From Minwuiaceae bacterium (GTDB lineage: Bacteria > Pseudomonadota > Alphaproteobacteria > Minwuiales > Minwuiaceae), in the NCBI GenBank assembly GCA_028278525.1, contig JANQEE010000007.1, positions 1-62,059 on the forward strand: 62,059 bases of DNA, in the 5' to 3' direction. A program made the position numbers and the translations under genes. Positions 50,412 to 58,442 of the stretch are shown here, one piece after another (position 1 is the first letter of the stretch; each line of letters opens with the position of its first letter). The notes beneath the pieces were generated by a model that was not told the origin of the DNA, did not search any database, and saw nothing but the letters and a program-made list of their open reading frames with translations.

Positions 50412-51020
50412 TTGGCCGAGCGTAAAGAAAACGACCCGGAAGCGCCAATCACCATCAAAAAGTACGCCAATCGCCGGCTCTACAATACGGCGACCTCGTC
50501 CTATGTGACGCTCGAGCATTTGGCCCAGATGGTGAAAGACGGGGTGGATTTTCAGGTCTTCGACGCCAAGTCCGGCGACGACATCACCCGGTCCGTGTTG
50601 ACACAGATTATTTTCGAGGCCGAAGGCAAGGGCCAGAACCTGCTGCCGATCAGCTTCCTGCGCCGGCTGATCAAATTCTACGGCGACAGCCTGCAATCGG
50701 TGGTGCCCAGCTACCTCGACATGAGCATGGAATCCTTCACACGCAACCAGGACCAGATGCGGACCAACCTGCAGGAGGCGTTCGGCCAGCCGCTCAAGCA
50801 GTTCGAGGAGATCAACCGCCGCAACATGGAGGCCTTCCAGCGGGCGGTCAGCATGTTCAACCCCCTGGCCGCCATGACCGATCAGCCGGCCCAGCAGGAT
50901 AAGCCGCAGGACAGCGGCACGGATGAGAAGCCGGGCGGCGGGGACGAGATCGACGAGTTGCGCAGCCAGCTCGACGACATGCGGCGGCAACTGGACACGC
51001 TGCTGAAAGACCGGTCGTAA
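50412..51020 (+). CDS. phaR: Polyhydroxyalkanoate synthesis repressor PhaR
   Basis: A 202-residue regulator that senses PHB and represses phasin and other PHA genes. The N-terminal PHB/DNA-binding domain begins PITIKKYANRRLYNTATSSYVTLEHLAQMVKDG (about 10–42), the family signature, with DITRSVLTQIIFEAEG at about 57–72. The C-terminal half (about 95–202) is Gln/Glu/Asp-rich and ends in a helical coiled-coil (EIDELRSQLDDMRRQLDTL). The start is a TTG at 50412 behind GAAGG; no ATG or GTG fits the frame near it. It is divergent from the PhaC-like operon. Confidence 0.93.
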   Translation: MAERKENDPEAPITIKKYANRRLYNTATSSYVTLEHLAQMVKDGVDFQVFDAKSGDDITRSVLTQIIFEAEGKGQNLLPISFLRRLIKFYGDSLQSVVPSYLDMSMESFTRNQDQMRTNLQEAFGQPLKQFEEINRRNMEAFQRAVSMFNPLAAMTDQPAQQDKPQDSGTDEKPGGGDEIDELRSQLDDMRRQLDTLLKDRS

Positions 51021-51145
51021 GGCCCGGCGAAGCCCGGCCGACAGACCGCTCACGCAAAATTTATGACCCGCAACGCCATGCGCCGCTTGGCGCATCGCCG
51101 CGATTCCTGCCGATTCCTCAACAGCTTCGGCATGCAATCGCTCAA

Positions 51146-51252
51146 AAGAACTGGAATATTAATAAATATTAACAAAACTAGAGGCAATTTATCCTTAATA
51201 AAAGGTAAATTGTGTCAAAAATATAATTGAATTTTTCATCAATTTGGCCTAT
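51146..51252. other. AT-rich spacer with inverted repeat
   Basis: Most of the stretch is A/T, against roughly 65% GC around it. CAATTTATCCTT (51185–51196) and AAAGGTAAATTG (51201–51212) form an 11-bp hairpin with one bulged base. It is the promoter side of the next gene; a protein-binding site or a promoter is more likely than a gene. Confidence 0.5.
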
Positions 51253-51293
51253 ATTTGCAGCATGCGCATACTACCTGCACTGAATCCGGCTTC

Positions 51294-51770
51294 ATGAGCA
51301 TCGCGGCCGCATATTCCGCACCGGCTCTGCGGGCGGCGTTTCCGACGCCGGCCGAGCTGGGCATTCGGAATGGGCGGCGGCCGGCCGAGGCGGCGGTCGA
51401 GGGGTATGCGGACCGTCGGGAAGGCGGCGTTGCGCGGCTACCGCGCGATCCGATTGCGGCTATCGACGCCATCCGGGGGCAACCGCGTCAGCGGCCGGAC
51501 CAACTGGCGTCGGACAGAACCTTTCAACCCGACCAGGAAAACCGGGTGGAAAAGCGCGTCGCGGCGGAACGCGCCCGCACCTCCGGCCATGTGGACCGCC
51601 CCTACTACAGCACGGCTTTCCTGGCCCAACTCGCCGGCCAGTCTAACGATGTTTACGATCCCACCGCCGAACACCGGGCGCTGGCGGAAGGCGCGGCCGC
51701 CTACCGCGATACCGCCGACCGTGGCATCCGGCTGCTCGGCCCGGAACTGTCCGCGAGCTATCTGATCTGA
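51294..51770 (+). CDS. Orphan hypothetical protein
   Basis: About 158 residues, no signal peptide or membrane helix, rich in Ala, Arg, Asp and Pro; I do not recognise a domain. The N-terminal SIAAAYSAPALRAAFPTPAELG and the C-terminal RPYYSTAFLAQLAGQ segment are the most structured parts; the latter resembles short FLAQ-containing proteins of other alphaproteobacteria. The ATG at 51294 is preferred; an earlier in-frame start at 51255 lies in the AT-rich spacer. It is followed by glpD after about 80 bases on the same strand. Confidence 0.45.
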   Translation: MSIAAAYSAPALRAAFPTPAELGIRNGRRPAEAAVEGYADRREGGVARLPRDPIAAIDAIRGQPRQRPDQLASDRTFQPDQENRVEKRVAAERARTSGHVDRPYYSTAFLAQLAGQSNDVYDPTAEHRALAEGAAAYRDTADRGIRLLGPELSASYLI

Positions 51771-51851
51771 CAAGCCCCAGTGATTTGAGTATGAGTTAGG
51801 CTCCGGATCTTCGCCGGTTCTGTTCATCGCTCTATTATCTCAACGATCATC

Positions 51852-53342
51852 ATGACGGACGGCACGGTCGACCTTCTCATCATCGGCGGCGGCATCAACG
51901 GCGTCGGCATCGCCCGCGACGCCGCCGGGCGCGGCTTTTCCGTCGCGCTCTGCGAACGCAGCGACCTCGGCGGCGCGACCTCCTCGGCCAGCACGAAACT
52001 GATCCACGGCGGCCTGCGCTATCTGGAGCATTACGAGTTCCGGCTGGTCCGCGAGGCGCTGACGGAGCGCGAGGTGCTGCTCGGCAACGCCCAGCACATC
52101 GTCTGGCCGATGCGCTTCGTCCTGCCGCACCACGCCGACCTCCGCCCGGCCTGGATGATCCGGATCGGCCTGTTCCTCTACGACCATATCGGCGGCCGCA
52201 AGGCGCTGCCGGCCAGCGAGGCGATACGCCTGCCCGGCGACCGGCGCGGCAAACCGTTGAAAGACTCCTTCACCCGGGGCTTCGTCTATTCCGACTGCTG
52301 GGTGGACGATGCCCGGCTTGTCGCGCTTAACGCCGTCGCCGCGCACGACCTCGGCGCCCGCATTATGACGCGCACCGCCGTCACCGCGGCGCATCGCGAC
52401 GGCGATCTCTGGCGCGCCCGGCTCACCAGCGCCGACGGCGGCGAGCCGCGCGACATCGCCGCGCGCATGATCGTCAACGCCGCCGGCCCCTGGGTGAACG
52501 ACGTGCTCGGCGCAACGCTCGGCGTCAACGCGCCCGCAGCCGTGCGCCTGATCAAGGGCAGCCACATCGTCGTGCCGCAACTATTCCACGGCGACCACGC
52601 CTACATTTTCCAGCATGGCGACGGTCGCGTCGTGTTCGCCATTCCCTACGAGCATAATTTCACCCTGATCGGCACCACCGACGTGCCCGTGGACGGCAGT
52701 CCGGACAACCCGCGCATCACCGACGACGAAGTCGCTTATCTCTGCGGCGCGGTCGGCGAATACTTCGCCAAGCCACCCACGCCGGAAGACGTCGTCTGGA
52801 CTTACAGCGGCATCCGGCCGCTCTACGACGACGGCGATACCGACCCGTCGGCGGTGACCCGCGACTACGTGCTGGCGATGGACGACACGCCGGGCCCGCC
52901 GCTGCTCTCGGTCTACGGCGGCAAGATCACCACCTACCGGCGGCTTGCCGAAGAAGCCATGGACAAGGTCTCGGAACGCTTTCCCGATAAACCCGCCGGC
53001 GCCTGGACGGAGTCGGCGGCGCTCCCCGGCGGGGATCTCGGCGGTCTCGGCTACGGCGCCTTCGCCCAAAAACTGTCATCGGACTTCGCTGGCCTGGACG
53101 CCGTCTACCTGCGCCAACTGGCGCGCCGCCATGGCAGCCGCGCCTACGACATCCTCGCCGACGTGCGCCAAACCGCCGACCTCGGCCAGGACTTCGGCGG
53201 CGGCCTGTTCGAGCGCGAGGTTTCGTGGCTAATGCAGCACGAATGGGCGCGCGAGCCCGCGGACATCCTATGGCGCCGCACCAAGACCGGCCTGCACGGC
53301 GCCGACCCCGACGCCCTGGCGCGCTGGATGAACCGCGCCTAG
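51852..53342 (+). CDS. glpD: Aerobic glycerol-3-phosphate dehydrogenase
   Basis: An FAD enzyme of the inner membrane that oxidises sn-glycerol 3-phosphate to dihydroxyacetone phosphate and passes electrons to ubiquinone. The 496-residue protein has the FAD motif LLIIGGGINGVGIARDAAGRG (about 6–26), the STKLIHGGLRYLEHYEF segment (about 48–64), TDVPVDGSP (about 277–285) and the C-terminal helical domain from about 390. No Shine-Dalgarno is seen before the ATG; TATTAT at 51833–51838 is a possible −10, so the mRNA may be leaderless. No glpK or glpF lies near. Confidence 0.95.
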   Translation: MTDGTVDLLIIGGGINGVGIARDAAGRGFSVALCERSDLGGATSSASTKLIHGGLRYLEHYEFRLVREALTEREVLLGNAQHIVWPMRFVLPHHADLRPAWMIRIGLFLYDHIGGRKALPASEAIRLPGDRRGKPLKDSFTRGFVYSDCWVDDARLVALNAVAAHDLGARIMTRTAVTAAHRDGDLWRARLTSADGGEPRDIAARMIVNAAGPWVNDVLGATLGVNAPAAVRLIKGSHIVVPQLFHGDHAYIFQHGDGRVVFAIPYEHNFTLIGTTDVPVDGSPDNPRITDDEVAYLCGAVGEYFAKPPTPEDVVWTYSGIRPLYDDGDTDPSAVTRDYVLAMDDTPGPPLLSVYGGKITTYRRLAEEAMDKVSERFPDKPAGAWTESAALPGGDLGGLGYGAFAQKLSSDFAGLDAVYLRQLARRHGSRAYDILADVRQTADLGQDFGGGLFEREVSWLMQHEWAREPADILWRRTKTGLHGADPDALARWMNRA

Positions 53343-53359
53343 AACATCAATCTACACCT

Positions 53360-53429
53360 CGTCATTCCGGCGAAGGCCGGAATCCATGACGGCGGACAGT
53401 TCTGGACTCCGGCCTTCGCCGGAGTGACG
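53360..53429. repeat. Dispersed inverted repeat (GTCATTCCGGCGAAGGCCGG type)
   Basis: Left arm 53360–53386 and right arm 53403–53429 are complementary with two mismatches. This wording is common between genes across proteobacteria. It lies between the convergent glpD and acdS. Confidence 0.85.
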
Positions 53430-53452
53430 ATATTGATGCTGCGGCCCGCTAG

Positions 53453-54475
53453 CTAGTCGAACGCCCTGTAATACGCATCCAGGGCCGGCACCCCACCAAG
53501 ATGTACGTACAGCACTCTACTGCCCCTCGGAATCTCGCCGGACCGCGCCATAGCGATCAGGCCGGCCAGCGACTTCCCCTCGTAAACCGGGTCGGTGATC
53601 ATCGCTTCCAGTTCGGCGCCCATCCGGATCGCCTCGATCGTGCCGTCGTTCGGAACGCCATAGGCCGGACCGGCGAATCGCCCATCGACGATGATCGCCT
53701 CATCGTCTATCGGTTTTCTCGACTGCACTAGGTCGGCGGTTGCCCGGGCGATTTTCGTCACCAGCCGGCGAGTCTCGTCGGGATCGGCGAGCGTGTCGAT
53801 GCCGATCACCTCGCGCGGCCGCTCCTGCCCGGCAAACCCGACGACCATGCCGGCCTGGGTCGAGCCGGTCCCGGTCGCCGTAACCACGGTATCGAAGAAA
53901 ACGTCCAGGTCGGCTTCCTGCCGCTCCACCTCATTGGCGAACTCGACATAGCCGAGCCCGCCGAGCGGATGGTCCGACGCGCCGGCGGGGATGACGTAAG
54001 GCGCTCCGCCTTCCAGGCGCACCCGGTCCGCGGTTTCCTGTAAGGACCCCTCGAGGTCTACGGCAAAACCCTCTCCCGCCGGTGTGCTTGTCATTTCCGT
54101 TCGCGCGCCCATCAGGCGCGACAGCAGGATGTTGCCGACCTTGTCGTAGACCGGCTCTTCCCATGGCGCCCAATGCTCCTGCGCCAGCCGGCATTTCAGG
54201 CCCGTCGCCGCCGCGGCGGCGGCCACCTGCCGCGTGTGGTTCGACTGCACGCCGCCGATTGAAACCAGCGTGTCGCAACCCTGCGCCAGGGCGTCCGGGA
54301 TCAGCCATTCCAGCTTGCGGGTCTTGTTGCCGCCGAACGCCAGGCCGGAGCCGATATCGTCGCGCTTGGCCCAGACCTCGATGCCCAATTCCCGACTCAG
54401 CCGCGGCAATATTTGTATCGGTGTCGGGAAGAAACCCAGTTGCTGCCGCGGAAATCGATCGAGATTCACTGCCAT
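53453..54475 (-). CDS. acdS: 1-aminocyclopropane-1-carboxylate deaminase
   Basis: PLP enzyme that opens ACC, the ethylene precursor, to 2-oxobutyrate and ammonia. The 340-residue chain aligns by eye with Pseudomonas AcdS over its length. The PLP lysine is Lys51 in GGNKTRK, the catalytic Tyr298–Glu299 pair lies in DPVYEGKS and Leu326 in HLGG; these match the Tyr/Glu/Leu set that separates ACC deaminase from D-cysteine desulfhydrase. GGGAGG stands about nine bases before the ATG at 54475. It is divergent from the Lrp-type acdR, the usual pairing. The trait is typical of plant-associated bacteria but occurs more widely. Confidence 0.9.
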   Translation of the reverse strand: MAVNLDRFPRQQLGFFPTPIQILPRLSRELGIEVWAKRDDIGSGLAFGGNKTRKLEWLIPDALAQGCDTLVSIGGVQSNHTRQVAAAAAATGLKCRLAQEHWAPWEEPVYDKVGNILLSRLMGARTEMTSTPAGEGFAVDLEGSLQETADRVRLEGGAPYVIPAGASDHPLGGLGYVEFANEVERQEADLDVFFDTVVTATGTGSTQAGMVVGFAGQERPREVIGIDTLADPDETRRLVTKIARATADLVQSRKPIDDEAIIVDGRFAGPAYGVPNDGTIEAIRMGAELEAMITDPVYEGKSLAGLIAMARSGEIPRGSRVLYVHLGGVPALDAYYRAFD

Positions 54476-54618
54476 GCCGTCGCCCTCCCTCGCTTCGAAT
54501 GGTAAAGACGATATCCGTTCCTCACCCGAAGGTGTTACGGAACTGGAGCACGATGACAACAACAGCCGTTGTATTATTGATCTTTATACGATAATTATTC
54601 AGATAAATTGACATCAAA

Positions 54619-54633
54619 CAGAATTTTCTTCTG
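54619..54633. promoter_or_regulatory. Lrp-type operator before acdR
   Basis: CAGAATTTTCTTCTG matches 13 of 15 positions of the E. coli Lrp consensus YAGHAWATTWTDCTR (my comparison) and is a partial inverted repeat (CAGAA/TTCTG). It lies right against the acdR ribosome-binding site, in an AT-rich acdS–acdR spacer, which fits autoregulation by AcdR. Confidence 0.55.
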
Positions 54634-54639
54634 AAGGAG
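54633..54639 (+). promoter_or_regulatory. Strong ribosome-binding site GAAGGAG before an ATC codon
   Basis: GAAGGAG with seven bases to the in-frame ATC at 54647. No ATG, GTG or TTG exists in the right frame between this site and ATG 54689, where the protein would lose its conserved start. Confidence 0.65.
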
Positions 54640-54646
54640 TCAACAC

Positions 54647-55108
54647 ATCTCGAATGTAGACGCCATAGACCGCAGGATTCTCAAGGCGATGCAGGAGGAC
54701 GGCCGGGCCACCAACGCGGCCATCGCCAAGCGGGCGGGGATCAGCCCGGCGGCCTGCCATACCCGTGTCCGCCGCCTGTTCACCGAGGGCCATATCAAAC
54801 GGGTCAAGGCGGTGCTCGATCCGGACAAGCTCGACCGGGGCGTGGCCGCCGTCATCGGCGTCATCCTCGACCGGTCGACCGATCAGAGTTTCGCGGAGTT
54901 CGAGGCGGCGGTCGCCGACCTGCCGCTGGTCCAGGACTGCCAGCTCGTCGCCGGCGAGTTCGACTATTTCCTGAAGGTACGGCTGCGCGACATGGCGGAG
55001 GCCAACCGATTCCTCACCAAAAACATCATCGGCCTGCCGGGCCTCCGGCAGATCCGAACCTTCTTCGTCATCAAAGATGTGAAAAGCGACGGCGACCTGG
55101 TGTTCTAG
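54647..55108 (+). CDS. acdR: Lrp/AsnC-family regulator of acdS
   Basis: A 139-residue protein from the first in-frame ATG (54689), or 153 from the ATC codon at 54647. The Lrp helix-turn-helix (DRRILKAMQEDGRATNAAIAKRAG, with SPAACHTRVRRL as recognition helix) is complete only if the region before ATG 54689 is translated. The C-terminal RAM/ligand domain follows from about residue 75 (FAEFEAAVADLP, QLVAGEFDYFLKVRLRD). Divergent from acdS, the known AcdR arrangement. The upstream reading frame without a normal start may mean a true ATC start, a sequence error, or a shortened protein. Confidence 0.8.
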   Translation: MSNVDAIDRRILKAMQEDGRATNAAIAKRAGISPAACHTRVRRLFTEGHIKRVKAVLDPDKLDRGVAAVIGVILDRSTDQSFAEFEAAVADLPLVQDCQLVAGEFDYFLKVRLRDMAEANRFLTKNIIGLPGLRQIRTFFVIKDVKSDGDLVF

Positions 55109-55779
55109 CGCCGTGTCGCCAGGTTAACCCGGCGGCGCCAAAGGAAGAGGCCGATCAGGCCGCTCCCGAACAGGGCAAATGCATACGGTTCGCTGATATC
55201 GGGCGGGTTCTCGAACGACGCGGCGGACGGCAACGCTTCCGCGGTAAGCGATTGAATGCGGTAACTCGCCCACTCGCCCTCCGGAATGCCGAAGATCAGA
55301 TGGCGATAGTCGTTGTCCGGCAGCCCGATCAGGTCGATACCGGACTCGCCGACGCCGGTCGACAGCAAGGCGTCGAGGCTGGTGCCGTCATTGCTGCCCC
55401 AGATGGCGAACTCGTCCCATTGACCGAGCGAGGCGAGTTCGACCGAAACCCCCGCGAAGCCGATCGGCAGTGTCAGCCTGATCAGTTCGCCGATACCCCA
55501 ACCCGCCAGCGGGCTGCCGCTGCTCTGCCAGCCGCTGATCACGCCGATGCCCGAGCTTTTCTGGGACAACGATGCCGTGTTCCACGCAGTGCCGCCGTTA
55601 AAGGCCGCCGCCAGCAGCGACTCTCCGTCGGAGACAAAGGTCTCCTCGGCGCCGAGATTGTGTTTGCCGCCGCCGGAGCCGAACGTCCAGGTGATCGGCG
55701 CGGACATGGCGGATTGCGTCGCGGCGACAGCCAGAACGGCGCCGAGCGCCGTCCTGCGCATCGTTTGCTTCAGACCCAT
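55105..55779 (-). CDS. Exported protein with PEP-CTERM-like C-terminus
   Basis: A 224-residue protein with a Sec signal peptide (about 1–26, AMSA) and a beta-rich central domain (Trp/Gly/Ser-rich, WTFGSGGGKHNLG, WGSNDGTSLDALLSTG). The end is EPYAFALFGSGLIGLFLWRRR, the order Pro-containing motif, hydrophobic helix, basic cluster found in PEP-CTERM proteins handled by exosortase. No exosortase or exopolysaccharide gene is in the window. The ATG at 55779 is preferred, behind GAGG; an upstream extension is not coding by pattern. It converges on acdR with a four-base overlap. Confidence 0.75.
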   Translation of the reverse strand: MGLKQTMRRTALGAVLAVAATQSAMSAPITWTFGSGGGKHNLGAEETFVSDGESLLAAAFNGGTAWNTASLSQKSSGIGVISGWQSSGSPLAGWGIGELIRLTLPIGFAGVSVELASLGQWDEFAIWGSNDGTSLDALLSTGVGESGIDLIGLPDNDYRHLIFGIPEGEWASYRIQSLTAEALPSAASFENPPDISEPYAFALFGSGLIGLFLWRRRVNLATRR

Positions 55780-55937
55780 GTTGACATCCTCTTCTCTACG
55801 TGGAGCATGCCCCAGGGGCCGATAAATTTCGGTAAAGTCGACGGAGTGCGGATCGGCTAAGTTCGTCCGCTGTTTACGGAACGCTAACCATAATCGTCCC
55901 TGGGCCGGCCCCGGGGGCGGGATCCAGGGAGCATCGG

Positions 55938-57461
55938 ATGACCGAGGCCTCAACTCTGACAAGCCTGCTCGCAGCGGGCGCCGGCGACGCGCCGGCAATC
56001 GGCGCGCCGGGCCGCAAGCCGCTGAGCCATGACGGCCTCCGCGCCTTCGCCGCCCAGATCGTTGAAACGCTCAACGGCTACGGCCTCGGCCGTAACGATC
56101 GGATCGCCATCGTGCTGCCGAACGGGCCCGAGATGGCGGCGGCCTTCGTCGCCGTCGCCGCCGGCGCGACAACTGCGCCGCTCAATCCCGCCTATCGTGC
56201 CGACGAGTTCGAGTTTTACCTCACCGACCTGAACGCCAAGGGAATCGTGCTGGAGGCCGGCTACGACGGCCCGGCGCTCGATGTCGCGGAACGGCTCGGC
56301 GTTCCCGTCATCCGCCTGACGCCGCGCGCGGAAGACGCTGCCGGCCTGTTCGACCTGTCCGCCGACCTGGACGGATCACCCGCCGCCGGCGGCCCGGCCG
56401 AGCCCGACGATATCGCCCTTGTACTGCACACCTCCGGCACCACGTCGCGGCCGAAGATCGTGCCGCTCAGCCAGGCCAATGTCTCTGCCTCGGCCCGCCA
56501 CATCGCCGAAACCCTGCGGCTCGAGCCCGTGGACCGCTGCCTCAACGTCATGCCGCTGTTCCATATCCACGGCCTGATCGCCGCGGTGCTGAGCAGCCTT
56601 GGCGCCGGCGCCTCCGTGCACTGCTCGCCGGGCTTCAACGCACTCCGCTTCTTCGCCTGGATGGAGGAGGTACGGCCGACCTGGTACACGGCGGTGCCGA
56701 CCATGCATCAGGCGATCCTGAGCCGGGCCTCGCGCAACCAGGCGGTGATCGAGGCCAACCCGCTGCGCCTGATCCGCTCGTCCTCATCCTCCCTGCCGCC
56801 GCAGGTGATGGCCGAATTGGAAGAAGTCTTCAATGCGCCGGTGATCGAAAGCTACGGCATGACCGAAGCGGCCCACCAGATGGCCTCCAACCCGCTGCCG
56901 CCGGGGCAACGCAAGCCCGGCACCGTCGGCATCGCCGCCGGACCGGAGGTCGCCGTGCTCGGCCCGGACAACAGGCCGCTGCCGCAGGGCGAGACCGGCG
57001 AAATCTCGATCCGCGGGCCCAACGTCACCGCCGGCTACGAGAACAACCCCAAGGCCAACGCGGAAGCCTTCACCGACGGCTGGTTCCGCACCGGCGATCA
57101 AGGTTTCATGGACACGGAGGGCTTCCTCACCATCTCCGGCCGCTTGAAGGAGATCATCAACCGCGGCGGCGAGAAAATTTCGCCGCGCGAGGTCGACGAA
57201 GTGCTGATGGACCATCCCTCGGTGGCCCAGGCCGTCACCTTCGCCGTCTCCCACGCCAAGCTCGGCGAGGACGTGGCCGCCGCGATCGTACTGCGCGAAG
57301 GTGCCGAAGCGACGGACCGGGAACTCCGCGACTTCGCCGCCGGCCGCCTCGCCGATTTCAAAGTGCCCCGCCAGGTGCTGTTCCTGGAGGAAATCCCGAA
57401 AGGCGCCACCGGCAAGCTGCAACGGATCGGCCTTGCCAAAACATTGGGTTTGGAAGAATGA
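55938..57461 (+). CDS. AMP-dependent acyl-CoA synthetase (oxalate/acyl-CoA ligase-like)
   Basis: A 507-residue member of the ANL superfamily. The phosphate loop is LVLHTSGTTSRPKIVPLS (about 155–172), the middle motif YGMTEAAHQM (about 313–322), the hinge GWFRTGDQGF (about 381–390) and the C-terminal lysine in KGATGKLQR near 490. The size and motif details look most like Pcs60/oxalyl-CoA synthetase. The true acid is unknown. It overlaps the next gene by four bases (ATGA) and starts a three-gene run with the PanE-like and esterase genes, which suggests one degradation or activation pathway. Confidence 0.85.
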   Translation: MTEASTLTSLLAAGAGDAPAIGAPGRKPLSHDGLRAFAAQIVETLNGYGLGRNDRIAIVLPNGPEMAAAFVAVAAGATTAPLNPAYRADEFEFYLTDLNAKGIVLEAGYDGPALDVAERLGVPVIRLTPRAEDAAGLFDLSADLDGSPAAGGPAEPDDIALVLHTSGTTSRPKIVPLSQANVSASARHIAETLRLEPVDRCLNVMPLFHIHGLIAAVLSSLGAGASVHCSPGFNALRFFAWMEEVRPTWYTAVPTMHQAILSRASRNQAVIEANPLRLIRSSSSSLPPQVMAELEEVFNAPVIESYGMTEAAHQMASNPLPPGQRKPGTVGIAAGPEVAVLGPDNRPLPQGETGEISIRGPNVTAGYENNPKANAEAFTDGWFRTGDQGFMDTEGFLTISGRLKEIINRGGEKISPREVDEVLMDHPSVAQAVTFAVSHAKLGEDVAAAIVLREGAEATDRELRDFAAGRLADFKVPRQVLFLEEIPKGATGKLQRIGLAKTLGLEE

Positions 57462-58438
57462 AAGTATGCATCTTCGGCGCCGGCGCGATCGGCGGCTATA
57501 TCGGCGCCTCCCTGGCGCGCATCGGCGTGGACGTATCGTTGATCGCCCGCGGGCCGCACTTGGCGGCGATGCAGGAAAACGGCCTGACGCTCCGCTCCAG
57601 GACCGACGAGTTCACCGTCCGGCCGTTCTGCACCGACGACCCGGCCAAGGCCGGACCGCAGGATTATGTGCTGATCGCGCTTAAAGCCCACGGCGTTCCC
57701 GGCATCGTCCCGGCCCTGCAACCCCTGTTCGGCCCCGACACCACCGTGGTCGGCGCCCAGAACGGCCTGCCCTGGTGGTACTTCTACAAGCACGGCGGGG
57801 AATTCGACGGCCAGCGCCTGAAAAGCGTCGACCCCCGCAACGTCCAGTGGGACGGCATCGGGCCGGAGCGGATTATCGGCAGCGTCGTCTGGCAGGCCGC
57901 CGAACTGGTCAAGCCCGGCGTGGTCGAACATTCCTACGGCGAACGTATGCCGTTGGGCGAGCCGGACGGCAACCGCTCGGACCGGGCCGTCGCGCTCTCC
58001 AAGGTGCTGATCGAAGCCGGCATCAAGTCGCCGGTGCGGCCCAACATCCGCAACGAGATCTGGATCAAGCTGTGGGGCAACCTCAGCTTCAATCCGGTCA
58101 GCGTGCTGACCCACGCCACCCTGGTCACCCTGGCGCGCGATCCCGGCGTCAGCGCCGTGATCGTCCGCATGATGGAGGAGGCGCAGCAGATCGGCGAGAC
58201 ACTCGGCGTCCGCTTCCCGATGACCGTGGCCGACCGCCTGAAGGCCGCCGAGGAGGTCGGCGAACACAAGACATCCATGCTGCAGGACCTTGAAAGCGGC
58301 CGCCCGATGGAGATCGAGCCCTTGATCGGCGTCGTCGCCGAGCTCGGGCGCCTGGTCGGCGTGCCGACCCCGACCATCGACATGGTCTACAACCTGGTCG
58401 TGCTGCGCGCCAAGGAGGCCGGCTGCTACGCCGGGTAG
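57458..58438 (+). CDS. Ketopantoate reductase family (ApbA/PanE) oxidoreductase
   Basis: A 326-residue NAD(P)H-dependent reductase of the ApbA/PanE fold: CIFGAGAIGGYIGASLAR at the N-terminus, NGLPWWYF (about 106–113), a conserved lysine and asparagine in IWIKLWGNLSFNPVSVLTHATL (about 206–227), and the late helix with PTPTID. The PanE annotation for pantothenate synthesis would be conventional, but copies next to acyl-CoA ligases often act on other 2-oxo or hydroxy acids. Its start overlaps the ligase stop. Confidence 0.85.
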   Translation: MKVCIFGAGAIGGYIGASLARIGVDVSLIARGPHLAAMQENGLTLRSRTDEFTVRPFCTDDPAKAGPQDYVLIALKAHGVPGIVPALQPLFGPDTTVVGAQNGLPWWYFYKHGGEFDGQRLKSVDPRNVQWDGIGPERIIGSVVWQAAELVKPGVVEHSYGERMPLGEPDGNRSDRAVALSKVLIEAGIKSPVRPNIRNEIWIKLWGNLSFNPVSVLTHATLVTLARDPGVSAVIVRMMEEAQQIGETLGVRFPMTVADRLKAAEEVGEHKTSMLQDLESGRPMEIEPLIGVVAELGRLVGVPTPTIDMVYNLVVLRAKEAGCYAG

Positions 58439-58442
58439 GCCG

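Noticed and set aside
51833..51852. Leaderless glpD promoter
   Set aside because: TATTAT lies 14 bases before the ATG and no Shine-Dalgarno is seen, but no −35 element fits, so I only mention it in the glpD entry.
53360..53429. Attenuator or terminator of glpD
   Set aside because: The hairpin belongs to a known dispersed repeat family and has no T-run, though it may still help to end transcripts.
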